A DNA stretch of 64,000 bases from Oscarella lobularis (GCF_947507565.1 NC_089177.1:3098648-3162647); one strand, 5' to 3'; shown: positions 1-13,940, counted from the stretch's first letter. Made by a program: numbers and translations. The notes: a model not told the origin generated them from the letters alone.

Positions 1-2429
1 AGACTGATCTCACTTGCTATATAGACTCACTTCAAGACGCTCTCTAACATTCACACTCTCCATTCGAAATTGTTGTTCTAATTCTGCAGCAACTCTGGAT
101 ATACCCTAATTTTACAAACACGTATCCACGCATATTTTGCAGACCTGCTGCATTCTTCTAGCGACGTCCGATGCTCCTCCACAGACATTCTGCTAAGACT
201 GTCTTCTTTGATACGATTGCACTCTTCTCGCAATGCCCTATTCTCTCTCTCCAACTCTTTCACGCGAGCCTCGAGCTTGCATGTGCCTTCGTCAGCTAGA
301 GAAATCTTCTCCTTCAGTGTAACGGCTGTCATGGGCGAGTGTACGAATCTTAATTAAATTTCTTCTTTGCCTGCGTACCTTCAGCGTCTTGAGCTGCGAT
401 TTGGGCGGCAAATTTTCTTTTCTCCGCTTCCTGCTGCTCGATGAGCAGCGAGTTTTCCTCGAGAACAAGCTTGGTCTGTTCCTGAATTTTCAACCTTGGA
501 CGTAATTATTTGCTGTGAACGCGAAAGGCACAGCATTGCGATGTCTCACCATTCATTTCTGCTCAGAGGGTTAGCCGACTTGATCTCTTGGATTGTCTGA
601 CCAGATTCACGCTAACATTGCGTTGTTGACTCCTTTGAGTAGACATACCTTTTTCAGCGTTTCGTTTTCGTGTTTTTTATCAGCCATCTGTCGTTTGCAC
701 TGCTCCAAGTACTCCTGAAAAAAACGTTTCAAGAAGCGGAGGGTAACAAGACGTCAAATGCGACTTCGTATGAGGAAAGAATAGCTTCTTTTTCGTGCAA
801 TTTTTCGTCGTAAGCTCTCAGTAAAGGATTCAGTTCATTGACATTCTAGACAGAGAAATAAGCAACTACGTACACATGACAGGAGCATAAAGACGCACCA
901 CTTCCGACGAAAAGGACTCTCCAACGGCTGTCTACTCAAGGTCTCAATAAAGAACATAAAATACCATTCGCGAAGATACGCACCCGCTCGGAAAGTCCTC
1001 GGACTTGATAACGACTAAGTTCAACATTCAGTCGACGAACTAAATTATTTACATGGGCATCTAAAGAAGCAGGCGGACTCGGCTACAAGCGAGACAAACC
1101 TGCGTCCTTCAGTTTCACATTCTCTTTCCCCAGAAGATCGCATTGCTTTTGCGCCAGCAGCAAGGCCCCACCTAATACGAGTGTCATCGTCATACAGAGG
1201 CTCTTGGTGCCGCGCTCACCGTCCTCGCTCACGGATGCAGCAAGACTTTTCAATCGATCATTATCTCGCTGCAACTCGACAACAAACTCCTGAAGACCGG
1301 CCAGTCGTGCTCTGTAGTCATCAGACGGAGGAGAAAGAGACAGGCCCTCCTCCTTGACCGCCATCGCCGGCGCCGACTCGCTTTGAGTCTCGACGCGAAG
1401 AAGCGGTAGAGCTCGAACAAACGAATGCGAGTCTTGCGACGGCTGCTCCAGACGATTTAAAAACGACGGCGATTCCGAATACGACCGCGGTACAAACGAC
1501 GCCCTGACTGAAGAGGACGCCACAAGCGGAGTGCTGTGAGGACGAGTCGTCTGCATATACAAATCCGGCCCAGTGGAGGATTTCACTTTTTCATACGACG
1601 ACGGCGGTATGTGATCATACGTCGACAAGCGTCGCCGATCCGGAGGCGGCGGAAAATGATTCGATTCGTTAAAGAGAACTCGATTGTACTCCTCATCGCC
1701 TGATGGAACGATTTCTCCCTCCGATATCGCTCCGGGGGGAGATAGTTGACGCCGTTGCGATGCTCCGATGTCCGGCGACGAACCGGGAAAGACCGACGTG
1801 TCCGTTACGGGATCGAGGATGGAATCGTTTTCCGGTTCGAGTTCGTGATAGTGAGCCAATTCGGCTGCCGTGGCGGGGCTGTCTGAAGACGAGTCTTTTT
1901 CGACGACGAAACTGCGTCCCTTTCGAACGAGTGCCAGTCTCTTGGGACTCTTAGTATTTGACGTCGTTTTTGGTAGATTTTTTGGATGTAATTTGCGTTG
2001 ATCTGGCGAGGAGTCGATAGCTGAAGTGCTGGACTCTACTTCGTCAATTTTTCCCTTTCCCTTTCTGCTTTTGTTCACTTTTGCGTAGGGTGGCGAAGCC
2101 TTTCGCTCCCTTGCGTCTTTAGACGGTGTTGGACTTCGCATTCGCGGTCGTACGTCGATTACGTTGAGATGTTTAGCTCCTCGTGCGCGATTCGGCTTCT
2201 GAAGCGTTCTGTCGCCGCCGTCTGGTGTTGATCGCACGATGGAATAGCCGGGATCGGTTTGATTGCTCGTCGTATCGCCTTCTTGTCTGACTTGGAGCTC
2301 ATCTGGCTCATGCGACGGCTCTTCGATCTATTAGAAACTTCCACGCTCTTTTTTTGTGCGCGCGTTTTCGCTTTCTACCTTGCTGGGAGACTTCTTCTTC
2401 CTCTTGAAGAACTTCTTGACGGTCTGCAT
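1..2429 (-). CDS. CEP89: CEP89 (CCDC123) homologue, 3' part cut by window edge
   Basis: CEP89 is a coiled-coil protein of centriolar distal appendages that is needed for ciliogenesis. A short basic first exon (MQTVKKFFKRKKK..., start at 2429) joins a long low-complexity exon (about 2321-1105) rich in Ser/Pro and acidic residues, then several short coiled-coil exons running off the left edge. Assignment rests on conserved stretches: RLNVELSRYQ near 1010-1060 is identical to human CEP89, NPLLRAYDEKLHEKEA near 790-840 matches its SPLLLAYEDRMKEKDE, and LVLEENSLLIEQ near 430-480 matches LVLEENKLLLEQ. The disordered N-terminal half is not conserved, as usual for the family. The gene lies tail-to-head behind TPR with a 414-bp gap. 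The family is well supported; exon edges and the absent C-terminus are uncertain. Confidence 0.85.
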
Positions 2430-2843
2430 TTGTTGTTATGATTGTTATCCGGGTGTGTGTGTTGTTCGCAACGTCAACGTAAAGCATGCACACGCGCACA
2501 ATTACCTGGCCCACGAAAAAAAGAATTTCTAACTTCCTGTGTGGTCCCCAGCTCCAATTTACGTTGTTTCAGTATGCAGTACGTCTAACACAAATATGCA
2601 TCTACTTACTGTATGCAACAATAAAACGTTAGTCTCCGTTCTTGCTATTTGCCTTGCCTTTCGGCGCAGACTTCGTACGACCTGCATCAGAGGAGAACTC
2701 TTAGCACTAAACTTCGCACGCTAGCGTCGGTTTATACACTTACTCTGAGCAGACGAACGTATAATTATTCGTCTGCCTCTGGGAACATTTGAGGCTCCTA
2801 CAAAGCAACTCAAAACCGATTCTATCTCAAAACAATAGACATT
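2430..2843. other. Intergenic gap between TPR 3' end and CEP89 start
   Basis: These 414 bp should hold the TPR 3' UTR and the CEP89 promoter, both read on the minus strand. Short open frames here (about 60 codons) show no family similarity, and I see no repeat or RNA gene. Confidence 0.5.
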
Positions 2844-5800
2844 CTAACCGCCGGATGGCTGCTGCGTTTGACCGTCATTGGTTCCGTCTGCTTTAGATTC
2901 GCTTTGATCAATTTTAGACTGTTCTTGGGTAGCCCTTATTCCCAACTCAGCTTCCTCTTCCGGCTCGTTAAACAATGCAATATCATCTGACTCCTCGGGA
3001 AACTCTTCTCCGAGACCCGGCGGTTCCACGGAGCCCACGGGATCTTCCTTACCACCTGCAGAAGAGAATAAGAAAACGAAATTTCATTCGAAGGAAGTTA
3101 CCATCGGTGGTGGCATCGTCTTGCGATTTATCCTCAACATTCCTACAAACACGGCAATTGATCAATTAGCCAATCAAAACAAACTACACTTATACTCTGC
3201 TTCTGCTTCGGTTGGTGCCATTTCACCACTGTCTACGACGTTATCTCCTTCGCTGGCACGGTCAGTTTCTTCCACCATCTCAACATCTTCGACAACAACT
3301 TGAATTGGCGGTTTAGCGTCTCCGGAATCCGCCTCAGCATCAATTTCTATAACGTCGTCGCCTTCGTCTATTGGAACGGCTGTCAATTCCACTTGCTCTT
3401 CTTGACCAGCGTCTGAGACAAAAAAGATGAGACCGACCACAAATTCAATTCTAAAATTCTACCTTTTGGATCCGCATCTTCTTCTTGACCGGTGCGCAAC
3501 TCAATACAGGTTTCGTCCATCCCCATTCCTTGAAGATCGTTGTACATTGCCATTGGTCAACTACGTTTATTATATACTCACCTGACTGGGTTACGATGCC
3601 TGGAGTTCCTCGAGGTCCGTCGCCGACGCCACTACTTTCGCTCTGCGAGCTTGTAGTAGAAGGAAAGCGCAGCGGAAGGCTCACTTGAGGAGAACTGCGT
3701 CGAAAAGAAGCTAATCGAGCTAGAAGATCGGGGGAAAAAAGTTCGACGTACGCTATCATTTGAGCAAATCCGCTCGCTTCGTCGTTGCGTGCGGGAGGAT
3801 TGAGTACAGGCGTATGCGGCACGGTAGAGTCTTCTGACTCGTCGTAGTGCATGCTGGGGTGCTGTAAAGATATCGAAATGTTCAGACACGAAATGAAAGA
3901 AAGGGACTGCCTAAGCCTTACCCCCGCAAAAGAAAATCGTTGCAATTCAGATCGAGCCTTTTGCAGTCTCGATTCCCCTCCACTAGGACGAGAAAACGCT
4001 TGCGCGACCGACAAAGACGAAGACGACGACGACGACGGAGGCGGCGCTGGTGGCTCAGAAGAGGCAGGCTCCTAAAAATCCACGTCCTCTAAAAGGCAGA
4101 AAAAAAGAGTCGCGCCGTACTTTCTGCTCTCCTTCAATTGACTGAGAGCCAGACTCTTTTTGCGAGGCATCCGGCTCCTCCGGCTCCTGACTCTCAACAG
4201 GCGCGTCGTCGAGGTCACCCTCCTCGCCGCTGCCAACGATCTCCGTTCGCTTCGTGTCGTCCTGGCTTTGTCCGCCTTCAACGACGGCTTCCTGGACGTC
4301 TAAAACAAAATCCCCATTTTCTTTTCACTTCATGTTGCGATCTCGCAAAATCTACCCATTTTTTCGCTGTCTACCGGATCGGCTGGATCTACGGCACTCG
4401 TTTCCCGAGGAACTTCTTCGCTTGATTCGCACGTGGCCGTAGCTTCTACTGACTGTCGTGGAGCGCTGGAAACGTCCGTTGAGCTGACCTCGGTTTCCTG
4501 CGGCTGTTCAGACACTTCGTCGCTCTCCGTTACCTTGACCTTCTTGCTAGATGGACCGTCGTCTTCCGACGCTACAATTGAAGACAACGTCTCGTCTTCC
4601 CGCGGTCGTTTCGTTGACAGAGCGACAGCGGGGCTCGGCGCGCGACTATTAGGTCCACTACGCAGCTCCCCTTCTTCCGCGTCGCCTTCGCCGACTGCAG
4701 GAGTCGGCGCTTCCGTCGGCGCTTCCGTTGACGGAACAGCCACCGTCGTAGCAGCCGCCACATTTTCGCCACCCCCGCCGCTAGGCAGAGACCTATTTTC
4801 CGCCGGCACCGCGTCGGGTGCGGGACCGGAAGCGGCGGCACTTTCGCTCGAGCCGCTCGTCCCAGCGGCACCGACATCCGGCATAGGAAGCGATGAAGAC
4901 GTGCCGACGGCAGTCGGTAGGACGGCCGCCGTCGGCGTGGGCCCCGCCAAAACGGCCGGAATCGGTTTCACGGTCGCCGTCGGCATCGGCTGGGTTGACG
5001 CGACGGTCGGAATTACGTTCGCCGTCACCGGAGTGACGACGTTCGAACTCTGATTGGCAACGGCGGCGACTTGAGGCTTCGTCGTCGGCGCCGTCTCCTT
5101 CATTCGTCCGCGCTTCTGCAACAGTTGACGATCCTGCTTGAGCTTCTGATTCAACAAGGTGCCGTATTTTTCCTGCATTTCTTTCAGTTCGGTTTTTCCC
5201 TGCTGCACTTGTTGCTCTAGTTTCGCGACTTTCGCTTCGTACTGCTGTTTAAGGAGATCGTCGCGCAACGATTGTTCTTCGTCCGTTGCCGCCGCTGCCG
5301 TTGCCACGGATGAGCCGCTCTCTTTCAACGCCTTCACTTCCGCAGCCAATTTCTCCTTTTGACCTTTTCCCCACAAAATCAAAAGAATGCACAAGCACTA
5401 GGTGAATTTTACTTGTCAATGTCTTCATTCTCTCCGCCGTTCTTTTCATGACGTTTTGCGCTCTTTTTAGCTTCTCCTCCTTGTCGGCAACGATTCCCTA
5501 AATCAAACATTTTCGCTGCGTCAGCTGGAGAGAAGGCGTCTATCGCATACAGCCTGATCCTTGTTTTCCTTTTTCTGCTCTTCCACTTCCTTCGTTAGAC
5601 TTTCAATTTTGCCTTCGAGTGCCGTCGTCTTTTCCTGCAGCGATTCGTCAACCTGAACGAGAGAAATTGCTCGTTCGCGACGCACGAAACTTCGTATGTA
5701 ATACCTGAACGACTTTTTTCTGCTCTTCGAGCCGTTTTTCCGCCTGTTCGAGATCAGTTTTCGCCTTTTCGAATTGAGACCTGTACTTCCGTCCGATGTT

Positions 5801-8800
5801 TCTCAACTACAGGAAAAGCCTTGTTATATCCGACTTGCCCGCTTCGCTTTTTTTCCCCGTTTCACCGATTGCACTGTCTTCGTTTTCTCTTCCATTTCTC
5901 GCGCCTTTGCTTCGAGATCTTTGCGCACCTCCTCAGCAGCAGCCCTGCATTCCAATGTCCAAAAAAATGACACGCAAAAAATAAGTCTTTGGCTCGCCTA
6001 CTTTGAAGCAACAGATTCGTCTGTTGCGCGACGAAACGCACGACTACAAGTTCAATTCCAACATCGATTCAGGAGACACCTAGACACAAGCTTACCCCAT
6101 ATCTTCCAATTCGCCTTCCATTGACTTTAGCTGACCGCTGAAAAACCCATATGAGAGGCTCTAAGCAAACGAGCGCGTTCTTGTACCTTGCAGCTGCCAA
6201 CTCCTTTTCCAGCTCGGCAATTTTGCTACCACTCTTCTCTCGGTGCTCGCTAAAATCGAAAAAATTACCTCATCCTCGGATCACGTGGAGAGTATGTGAA
6301 ATCATACAGCAAATCCCTGTACTCTTCCGGATCGACGCGATTGCATTGTTCGATCAGGTGATTCGTCCTCGCCGTCCACCTGGCAATCTGCGAATACGTC
6401 AATACAAAATCGTTCACCGGACCGTCACGTTATTACACACCTCGTTCTTCAACGCCGTCTTTTCGGCCAAGAGAAGGTCGCGCTGAGCAATCAGCGCCTT
6501 GTTTGACTCCGTCAGCGGACTGATTTCTCCTTCCAGCTGCTTTATCTGAGGACAAAGGGGTAGTGCCCCCCGCCACTCCCTTGGGCCATCGGTATGCGTT
6601 AGTTACCTTTTCCTTGAGTTCGTCGATCTGCTTTGCCAGAACGTTCTTCTCTTCTCTCAGGACTTTGTTTGACTCCATGAAGACGTTTAGGTTGTTGACC
6701 TGCGAGCAAACAAAGGGAAGTCTCTGAAAGTGAAATTGTTGGACGACGAAGATCCCCACCTTGTCCATGACATCAGCATGCTGTTGTGCAGTCATAGCAG
6801 AAACCTGTAAGAGCAATGTACGTCAATTTTTTAACAAATAGTCTCTCCTACACGTACCTCGCTTTTTTCTTTTTCGTCGCCTAACGCTTTTCTCGTTTCT
6901 TCCAACTGTTGTTCCACGTGACTGTACCTCTGCTTGTAACTGTGAAAACCTGATTACTTCGCTTTCTTTACTGAAACAAAATTTTTACCGAACGCAGTCC
7001 GCTTCAATGACTTCCCACCTCGTTTCGGCGATTTCTTTCTCTCGCCTCAAAAATCTGAACAAAGAATATTAGAAAAAATTCGCTAAAAGTCTCAAGAAGT
7101 ACCTGATAACATCCCACAATTCGCTCGCACTGCGCTGACCATGATCCTTCGACTGCCCTTCAGTCAGATCGCCCGATAAGATGCCAGTAAGAGCAACGGC
7201 CGATCCACCAGGCTTAGCAAGTGCCAGTCTGTGGCTTAGCTACGCAAGCAACTATCGTAGCACAAAAAAACGAAAAAATTCGGATAGAACAAACTTCCTC
7301 TCCTTGAGAATGCAATATTTCATTCTGCTTCAGCAGGTCTTGGACGCGACTTTCGAGATCTCCCTTTGCCTCCTCGGCAGTTTTGATTTGAGCCGCGTAA
7401 GTGGCAGCACTTTCTGCGTGCTTCAGCTGCTCTTCTTTCAACTTCTGCGCGCAAACGTCCTTGTCACGCTGAGCCTTTCTCAACTATTCAACCAAACGCG
7501 TAGAAAGTCTTATAATCAGGATTTGCACGCACTCACCTCCTCCTTCACTGTTTGGTGTAACTGAACATCCTTTGAATGCAACAGCAACTCCTTTTCATAC
7601 TTATCCTGAGCCTAAAGAAACAATGAAACAAAGAATCAATGAGTAACGAATCTTTTATCAAAGCCAATAGCAGACACCTCCTGAGCTCTGGCCAACGTTG
7701 CTTGATACTCGGCATTAGCTGCCATTTCGGACTCCGCAGCACGCTCCTTTGCGGCAATCGCCTCCGACAACTCATTTTTGAGCTTCGCGATGGTTTGACG
7801 CAAATCCTGCAGCTGAGTCGAAAAAATTAGTCAATAGGCAATAATAGATTTCTCCATTCGTTACCTGTTCTTGTGATCTCTTCTGAAGAGCGTCCATTTC
7901 CGTCTCAACGTCTGCTTTCGCTTGGAATGCCTTTTCCATCTCGTCTTGAATAGCTGACTCCTTGTCTTTGAGGGCCTTTAGTCGTTCGTCCATTTGATGC
8001 TGAAGCTCAACATTGACGCTGTTGGCAACTTGGAGGGACTCCTCATTAGCGAGACTCAACGCTTTGTAATCGTCCGCTTGGCGTTGAAGCTGATCGACTC
8101 GCCCTTTCAACCCTTACAGGAGAGAGAAGTGAGACGAGAAGAGACACGTTGAAGCAAATCGACGTACCATCGTTCTGGTCCTGTAACGTTTTTATCTGAT
8201 TTCTCAATTCCAGCAGAGGCCGTTCACTTTCGTCTGTATCGTCGCCTGAGCTCGTGAGCTGCGAAATTCGTTGCTTCGCCGCTTCGAGTGACTTCGAGAG
8301 CTCTTTCACCTGAAAATGGAGCCGCGTAAAGAGACAGTCACAACGTTTTCCACATTACTTTTTCTTCGGCCTCTATTTTCAAAGTTTCCGCTGATTGATG
8401 ATCCTTCAAGGCGCTCTGCAACTTCTCCGAAATCCTCTTCAATTCGTCGTCAGAATGCTGAAGCCGTTTCTATAACATAATGCGTGATTTCTGTCGTAAT
8501 TCTTCGATTTAAAGTCTATCTACCTGAAGCGACAATGATAAGTCCGTGTATCGTTGTCGTTCGACGGTCGCTTCCCTTCTCACTTCCGCTAGTTCCTGCT
8601 CCAAGCTTTCAATCCGAGAAGAAAGCTTTGTCTGAGTGAGAATATCGTTCTTTTCTAAATTTGCCTAAAGCACAGAGACCGTATAATCAAACCTTTCCCT
8701 CCACTCGTTTTTCTCGCTTACCTGAAGAGTTTGAAGATTTCCTAGCAAAACATTCTGGCCTTTTCGCTCTTTCATAAGGTCTTCATTCAATTGAAGTAGC

Positions 8801-11800
8801 CTTCCTTCAGATGACTTCAGTTGATCTCGTTCTAGTTTCAACATTCCCTGCATGTGCTACAAAAGAAAACGACACCTCACTGCAAGTATTTCTATCCGCG
8901 TCAAAATTCCACGTACCTCCGCTTTCACGCACTTTTCCTGTATCGTTGCCAATTCCTGGCCGGAGATAATGCAAAGTGTCACAGCTCGTCATTTTAAGGT
9001 AGAAACTGATCACCTGTCTCGATTTTTCTAAGGCAGTTTCCAGTTTTGACTGAACGTCGGTCAAGTTCTGGTTTCTTTCTTGCAGAATGTTAAGCTCCCT
9101 CGTTCGCGATTCCATGTGAACGTTCAACATTTCGGCCTTCTCCTTGCTGAACTCCAACTACGTACAAAGTCAAGTGAGAATCGCACAGAAACGTCTCGTG
9201 CGCTCCTTGAACCTGAGAACTAAGTTTCACTTTCTCCGATTCCAACTTTGAAGCCTTGTCGCGTAGCTCTTCAATACGACTCTCCATCAGCCTGCAAAAG
9301 ATGTCAAAAATCCAAACCGCGACTCGGTACACCTTTTGCGCACTTGGCATTTTTGAACGTTTCCGTTCGATACAATTCAAATTCTTTTTGAAGAACTTCC
9401 GTCGCATCGTCTCCTCCGCCCAAACTCTTTGATGGCGAGCTCGACAGGATAGAAACGTCGGCAGTTTTCGTCGGACTTTTACCACCCTGAGCCAAAACGC
9501 GGTACATGTCTCTCTGTCGAACAACGGCCTCCACCTATAAAAAGAGATGACAGCCAACTCTCTCCCAACATTAAAATTAAACCAGTACCATATCCTCTTG
9601 TCTCTTTCGAGCAGCTTTCAATTCGTTTAAGTCGGCGAGAGCCTGGTCAAGTTGATTCTTGAGCTCAGCAACCCTACAACGGGGGGAGGGGGATATTTCC
9701 TCAAGCTGACGTTTTCAGAGCTCGTTCTATTTACCGTGAATCGGCCTGAATTCGCTCCTCGTTTTCTTGCTGTTCACTCAGCTTTCGAACGACCGAAAGC
9801 AATTCCAAATTTACCTGCTGCAATTCGTCGATATTCCTAAAAAAGAAATCGTCTACGTTCACTGTCTTCTCAAAGACGCGATACCCACTTGAACGTGACG
9901 AGTCTCTCAGAAATGACTTGCGAAGAGCTGGATACGTCCGCAAGATTTTGACCCGAAGCCAATGCGGCGGCATCGTCAGTCGACGAGCCAAGCCCCCCGC
10001 GAATTTCCTCGCACTCCCTCAACAGAGTCCGAACCTACGAAAAGAAAAAAAAAAACAATTAATTATCGGAAGAATAAAGTAGTACAGTAAGCGAAACCGC
10101 GCACCTGTTGCTTGAGATCTTCAACTTGCTGTCGTAACGCGGCGTCGGACTTTTTCAGGTCGCTGCACAATCTTTCGCTGCTGAACGCCTTGGTTCGTTG
10201 TCTTTCAATTTCCTGCAGAAAGAAATTTTTTAACAATATAAACGAAAAGAGATGAAGCGACGCACTTCCGTCGCTTCACCGAGTTTCTTTGATATATAGT
10301 CATTCATCGTTAGCGTTTCTTCAAAGCGCTTTCGCTGTTCTTGCAACATCGGCGCTTTCGTTTTCAATTCCTAGAAAATGACGATGTCATTTCAAAAAAA
10401 GTCAAATCAATTCTACGAATACCCTCAAAATGAGATCCATTTCTTTTCTCAGCTCCTTGTTTTCCTCTTGCTCTTTGGTAAGCGCCTCCTTTGCATCAAC
10501 GTAACTCGAATAGATCTAAATAAAAATAAAAAACACGTAGTGCTGCAACGTAATGATAAATAACGATAAGGCGTGCGCGTACCTGAGTTAACGTCATTCC
10601 GGACTTGAGCCGCGCACTAGACGCAGCCGCAGACGGATAGACCTCGCGAAGGGTTTTCTCTGACAACGAATGGCCTAGAAATACAACAGTGAACTAAAAT
10701 TTCCGTACAGAGTCGCACAAGCCTAGCTACAGTACTACTAGCCAGTCAAATGCGTCTCCACATATATAAGTGTCTTACTGCGAGCTTCTTCTAATTTTTC
10801 TTCCAGTTCTTTGACTTTGGTTTCTGGAATTGTTCGCACGTTAAATGAGCAAAAACATTTCTAGTTGGAGATTATTTACCTAGGAGTCCTGCTCTTGCTG
10901 CTAGCGCTTCTTTCTCCTCTTCCAATTCGGCTTGATCTAAAAATCACGCATGCCAAACAGAATCCTTTTTGCACTCGAGTCGTCTCACATTTGTTTCCTC
11001 TATCTACAGTCACTTGCAATTCTTCGACGGCCGTCAGCATCTCCTGAACTCGTCCATCCAACTCCTCGGACGATTTCTACACAAAGAAATTACTAAATCA
11101 ATTTTTGACAACTTTCATGACATCTACCTGATACAACGCAGTCAGCTTTGATTGAGCAGCCAGTTCATTATTATGGTGCTCATCGGACGCCATTTTCTCG
11201 TCTCTCACCTAAATGACAACGTCATCCCCTAGAAACGGAATCACTTGTCTTCACACCTCCTTCAATTTGTTCAAATACACATCCAATTTGGCCTCCAGTT
11301 CACGATTCACTTTCTGCGTCTCTTGAACAATTGCATCGAGTCTTCCAACCTAAATTTCGCGCATGCAATACCAATCAGAGCATCTGCTCGTCTCTTTGTA
11401 CCTCTTGTTCTTTGGCACTCAACTGCACTCTGAGATCAACTCTATCCGAAGCCTAGAAATGGCAAATACACCGTATAATAGACCGGTACCATATGGTATT
11501 CTGACAACTGTTCACTTACTCCTTCATGTCGCATGCTGACCATTTCATTTGATTTTGCTCTCAGCTGTGACTGGAGCCATTCGTTCTGCGAGGTGAGCAA
11601 TTCTTTTTCCTCTGCCAGTCTCTGTTCTTTGAACTGCACACGCCAAAAAAAAGATAAAGATGCGTCAGATACTCATTAGAACACGTTTTTTTCTTTATTT
11701 GGCTTGCTTTAGAAAGCGTTTCCTTGCTTTGTATTTCTCCCAGTTGAAGCTGAAAATAATCCCATAAAAAGTGTCCAAATCCACACGAAACTAATATACC

Positions 11801-12553
11801 ATTGCATCGTTCTTTGCTTTGTTTGCCTTTGCGAGACGCGCCGACATATCGTTCCATTCCTCTAAAGAAAAACGATGCATTTTATCTCTTGATCCAATCG
11901 AATCGACTTACCATCCAACTTGGCGATGACGTCATTCTTTTTCTCCAATATGACAATCAATTCCTGTCGACCCTCTTCTGACTTTTCCAGTTTTTCAACC
12001 AGTTCATTCTGAAAAAGCGGCAAATGTGTGAAGCAAACTCTCAAACTATTTATCCCCTATTACTTTTTCTCGAGAAGTCAAGTCTCTTGCAGACGACAAG
12101 TGATTTAGACGCTCGTTCAAGTCGCGTAGTACAGAATCTACAGAAAAAGTTTAATCTCGCATGACATTCCTGAAATGTTTGTCACCTTTTTCGGAAATAT
12201 TTTCCCTCAATTTCGCATTTTCCGTCTCGTGCAACTTGAGCCGTTCTCCGACCGATCGTAGCTCTTTTTCCACTCGGTGGAACTTATTTTCTAATTGCAC
12301 ATGTCTCAGAGGGCCTCTCTCCGTTCCCCACCTGCTTTCTACCTGCAGCCAGAGCAAGCATGTCCTTGGCCGAATTCGATTCTTGCAAAGCGCGCGATGC
12401 CACGTCGATTCGGCGATCGTACGCCTCCACGACACGCGCAAATACGTTTCCCATGTCCTGGCTTTCAAGCAGCGTCCAAGCTGCCGCGATTCGATTGCTC
12501 GCAATGCCGCTGGTCTCCGCCAGGGCAGCGACAACCGACTCGCGTTCCGCCAT
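2844..12553 (-). CDS. TPR: Nucleoprotein TPR (nuclear pore basket; Mlp1/Mlp2 family)
   Basis: TPR is a long coiled-coil filament of the nuclear basket that acts in mRNA export and checkpoint-protein anchoring. Dozens of short exons separated by introns of about 50-65 bp encode almost uninterrupted heptads, followed by an acidic, Ser/Thr/Pro/Ala-rich tail. Family-diagnostic stretches in order: RLAEEKELLTSQNEWL (near 11620; human RLEQEKELLHSQNTWL), NIDELQQVNLELL (near 9830), VVRQRDMYRVL (near 9520; human IVRQRDMYRIL), GQNVLLGNLQTLQ (near 8740), and STVPHTPVLNPP (near 3810; human RTVPSTPTLVVP). I chose the ATG at 12553 because the in-frame ATG at 12604 would run into the divergent MRPL13 start at 12603. 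The N-terminal 60 residues are poorly conserved. Family assignment is firm; the roughly 40 exon joins are not individually verified. Confidence 0.9.
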
Positions 12554-12602
12554 GTTTGTTTGAGGAACCCCGTATGCGACAACTCGAAAATTGAAGGATT
12601 TC
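12554..12602. promoter_or_regulatory. 49-bp divergent promoter between TPR and MRPL13
   Basis: Only 49 bp separate the two start codons, so both genes must share one bidirectional core promoter. No TATA box is visible. Confidence 0.5.
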
Positions 12603-13405
12603 ATGGCTTCGAAGCTGAGCCAAGTGACGCTATCGGAGTCTTTTCGTTACGTTGCTTGAACTAAGTTTGTAGAACTTCCAAACGTTCACTCGAATGTGGT
12701 ATCTGATCGACGGACGGGGTCAGGTCGTCGGTCGCCTCGCTTCTATGCTATCCGGCGTTCTCCAAGGCAAAATTAAACCGATCTATCATCCTGCCAGTAA
12801 GAGATGGACTTCATCGAAAGGATGAACGATTTGATTGACGTCTACTAGCGGACATCGGTGATCATGTGGTCGTCATCAATACCGGAGACGTCGTCTTCAC
12901 AGGTCGAAAATGGGAGAAGAAGCTATACAGACACCATACAGGGTATCTGTACACCTAAATTTTGCACGTATGTGTTATATGACCTATGTTGCTTTACAGT
13001 TATCCTGGTGGATTGAAAGAAATTGTAGCCGAAAAGCTGCACAACAAAGATGAGACTATGGTGACAAAAGACAATTTAGTCTTCAAAATTTTTATTTACC
13101 ATTTTCTTAGGTGCTGCGTAAAGCCGTCTATGGCATGCTGCCTAAGAACAACCTGCGAAAGAAGAGAATGAGGAGGCTACATCTGTTTCCAACTGACGTA
13201 TGTCCACAGCGGTGTTTTTTTTCACTTTCTGAGTGTCCTTTAGATTCATCCTTATCAGTTGAATATCACCGCAACTCTCGAAGGGCCTTGTCTTTCGCTA
13301 AAAAGACTTGAAGACTACACCAAGGAAGAAATAGAAAACTACCCAAAACTTTTTGACACTAGCCATCTACTAAAGCTAGATTTAGAAATGGATTCCTATA
13401 CTTAG
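12603..13405 (+). CDS. MRPL13: Mitochondrial large ribosomal subunit protein uL13m
   Basis: A structural protein of the mitochondrial large ribosomal subunit. Exon 1 codes MASKLSQ, then a 48-bp intron; the next exon reads [17 protein letters not shown], matching human MRPL13 QWATFARIWYLLDGKMQ. Later exons give [39 protein letters not shown] and RLHLFPTD, all near-identical to the mitochondrial paralogue (human [25 protein letters not shown]), which separates it from cytosolic RPL13A. The tail [16 protein letters not shown] is also conserved. Five or six exons. An alternative start at the internal ATG (12694) would remove conserved residues, so the upstream start is preferred. Its stop lies 38 bp from the stop of the convergent CIMIP1 gene. 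Confidence 0.93.
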
Positions 13406-13443
13406 AGCTAATCTAAAGAAAAGTTCAGAAGCAAGTCATTCAG

Positions 13444-13940
13444 TTAATTAATAGCCTCTGGTGGCCACTTGAGTAGTTTGACGAGCTCTCCTTTGGGTCT
13501 TGCATATGGTCCATAGATGTCCACGTGATATGATCGATTGGCTGCCCGCCAGCCAATTTCCTTTGACGTTGTGGTAGGAAATGGAAGGCTTTTTGACACG
13601 TTTGCGGGAGCCAGAGGAGGAAGTTTGAGAGTCTCGGTATCGTGCTTGATCTTTTCTGCCGCCTTCCTGGGAGAATGAAGCTGACTGTATTTAAAATTTA
13701 TCTAAAGGCAGATCAATTGATTATAGATTAGACGAGTCTAATTAAATATTGCCTTTTTGTATTCGCACGAAAGGAATCCCCAATTTTTAGGCCATAAATT
13801 TCCAGCTATTTTCTCGCGCTCAATGTGATCTTTCCTATATAAGCATAACTGTAGTCATGTCCCGACAGCCAAGGAGAAGACCCACACCATATTTGATCCA
13901 TGTGAGCAATATTTCCTCCGGCTTTTTGCCTGTAGCTCAT
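13444..13940 (-). CDS. CIMIP1: Ciliary microtubule inner protein 1 (C20orf85/LLC1 family)
   Basis: CIMIP1 is a small protein inside axonemal doublet microtubules of motile cilia. Three exons are proposed: MSYRQKAGGNIAHMDQIW, then KDHIEREKIAGNLWPKNWGFLSCEYKK, then YSQLHSPRKAA... to PPEAIN. Key matches to human C20orf85 are DQIWKDHIER (human DEIWKYRLKA), NLWPKNWGFL (human QNWPQNWGFL), and the C-terminal IGWRAAN...KGELVKLLKWP (human IGWRSAV...KGAFARELCWP). The second intron is only openable with a GC donor (AAAAAG then gc), because GT donors fall after an in-frame stop. Length is about 140 residues, as in the family. Too fragmented to be found as one open frame. Confidence 0.85.

Noticed and set aside
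1083-2237. Membrane protein (hydrophobic run near 1150-1190)
   Set aside because: The short hydrophobic stretch lies within a coiled-coil protein and is probably a mis-read splice edge in CEP89.
4433-5053. 206-codon plus-strand frame with Ala/Gly/Val-rich translation
   Set aside because: Antisense of the low-complexity TPR tail; composition explains the open frame.
12603-13405. Cytosolic ribosomal protein RPL13A
   Set aside because: The motifs YGMLPKN and RLHLFPTD and the C-terminus match the mitochondrial paralogue instead.
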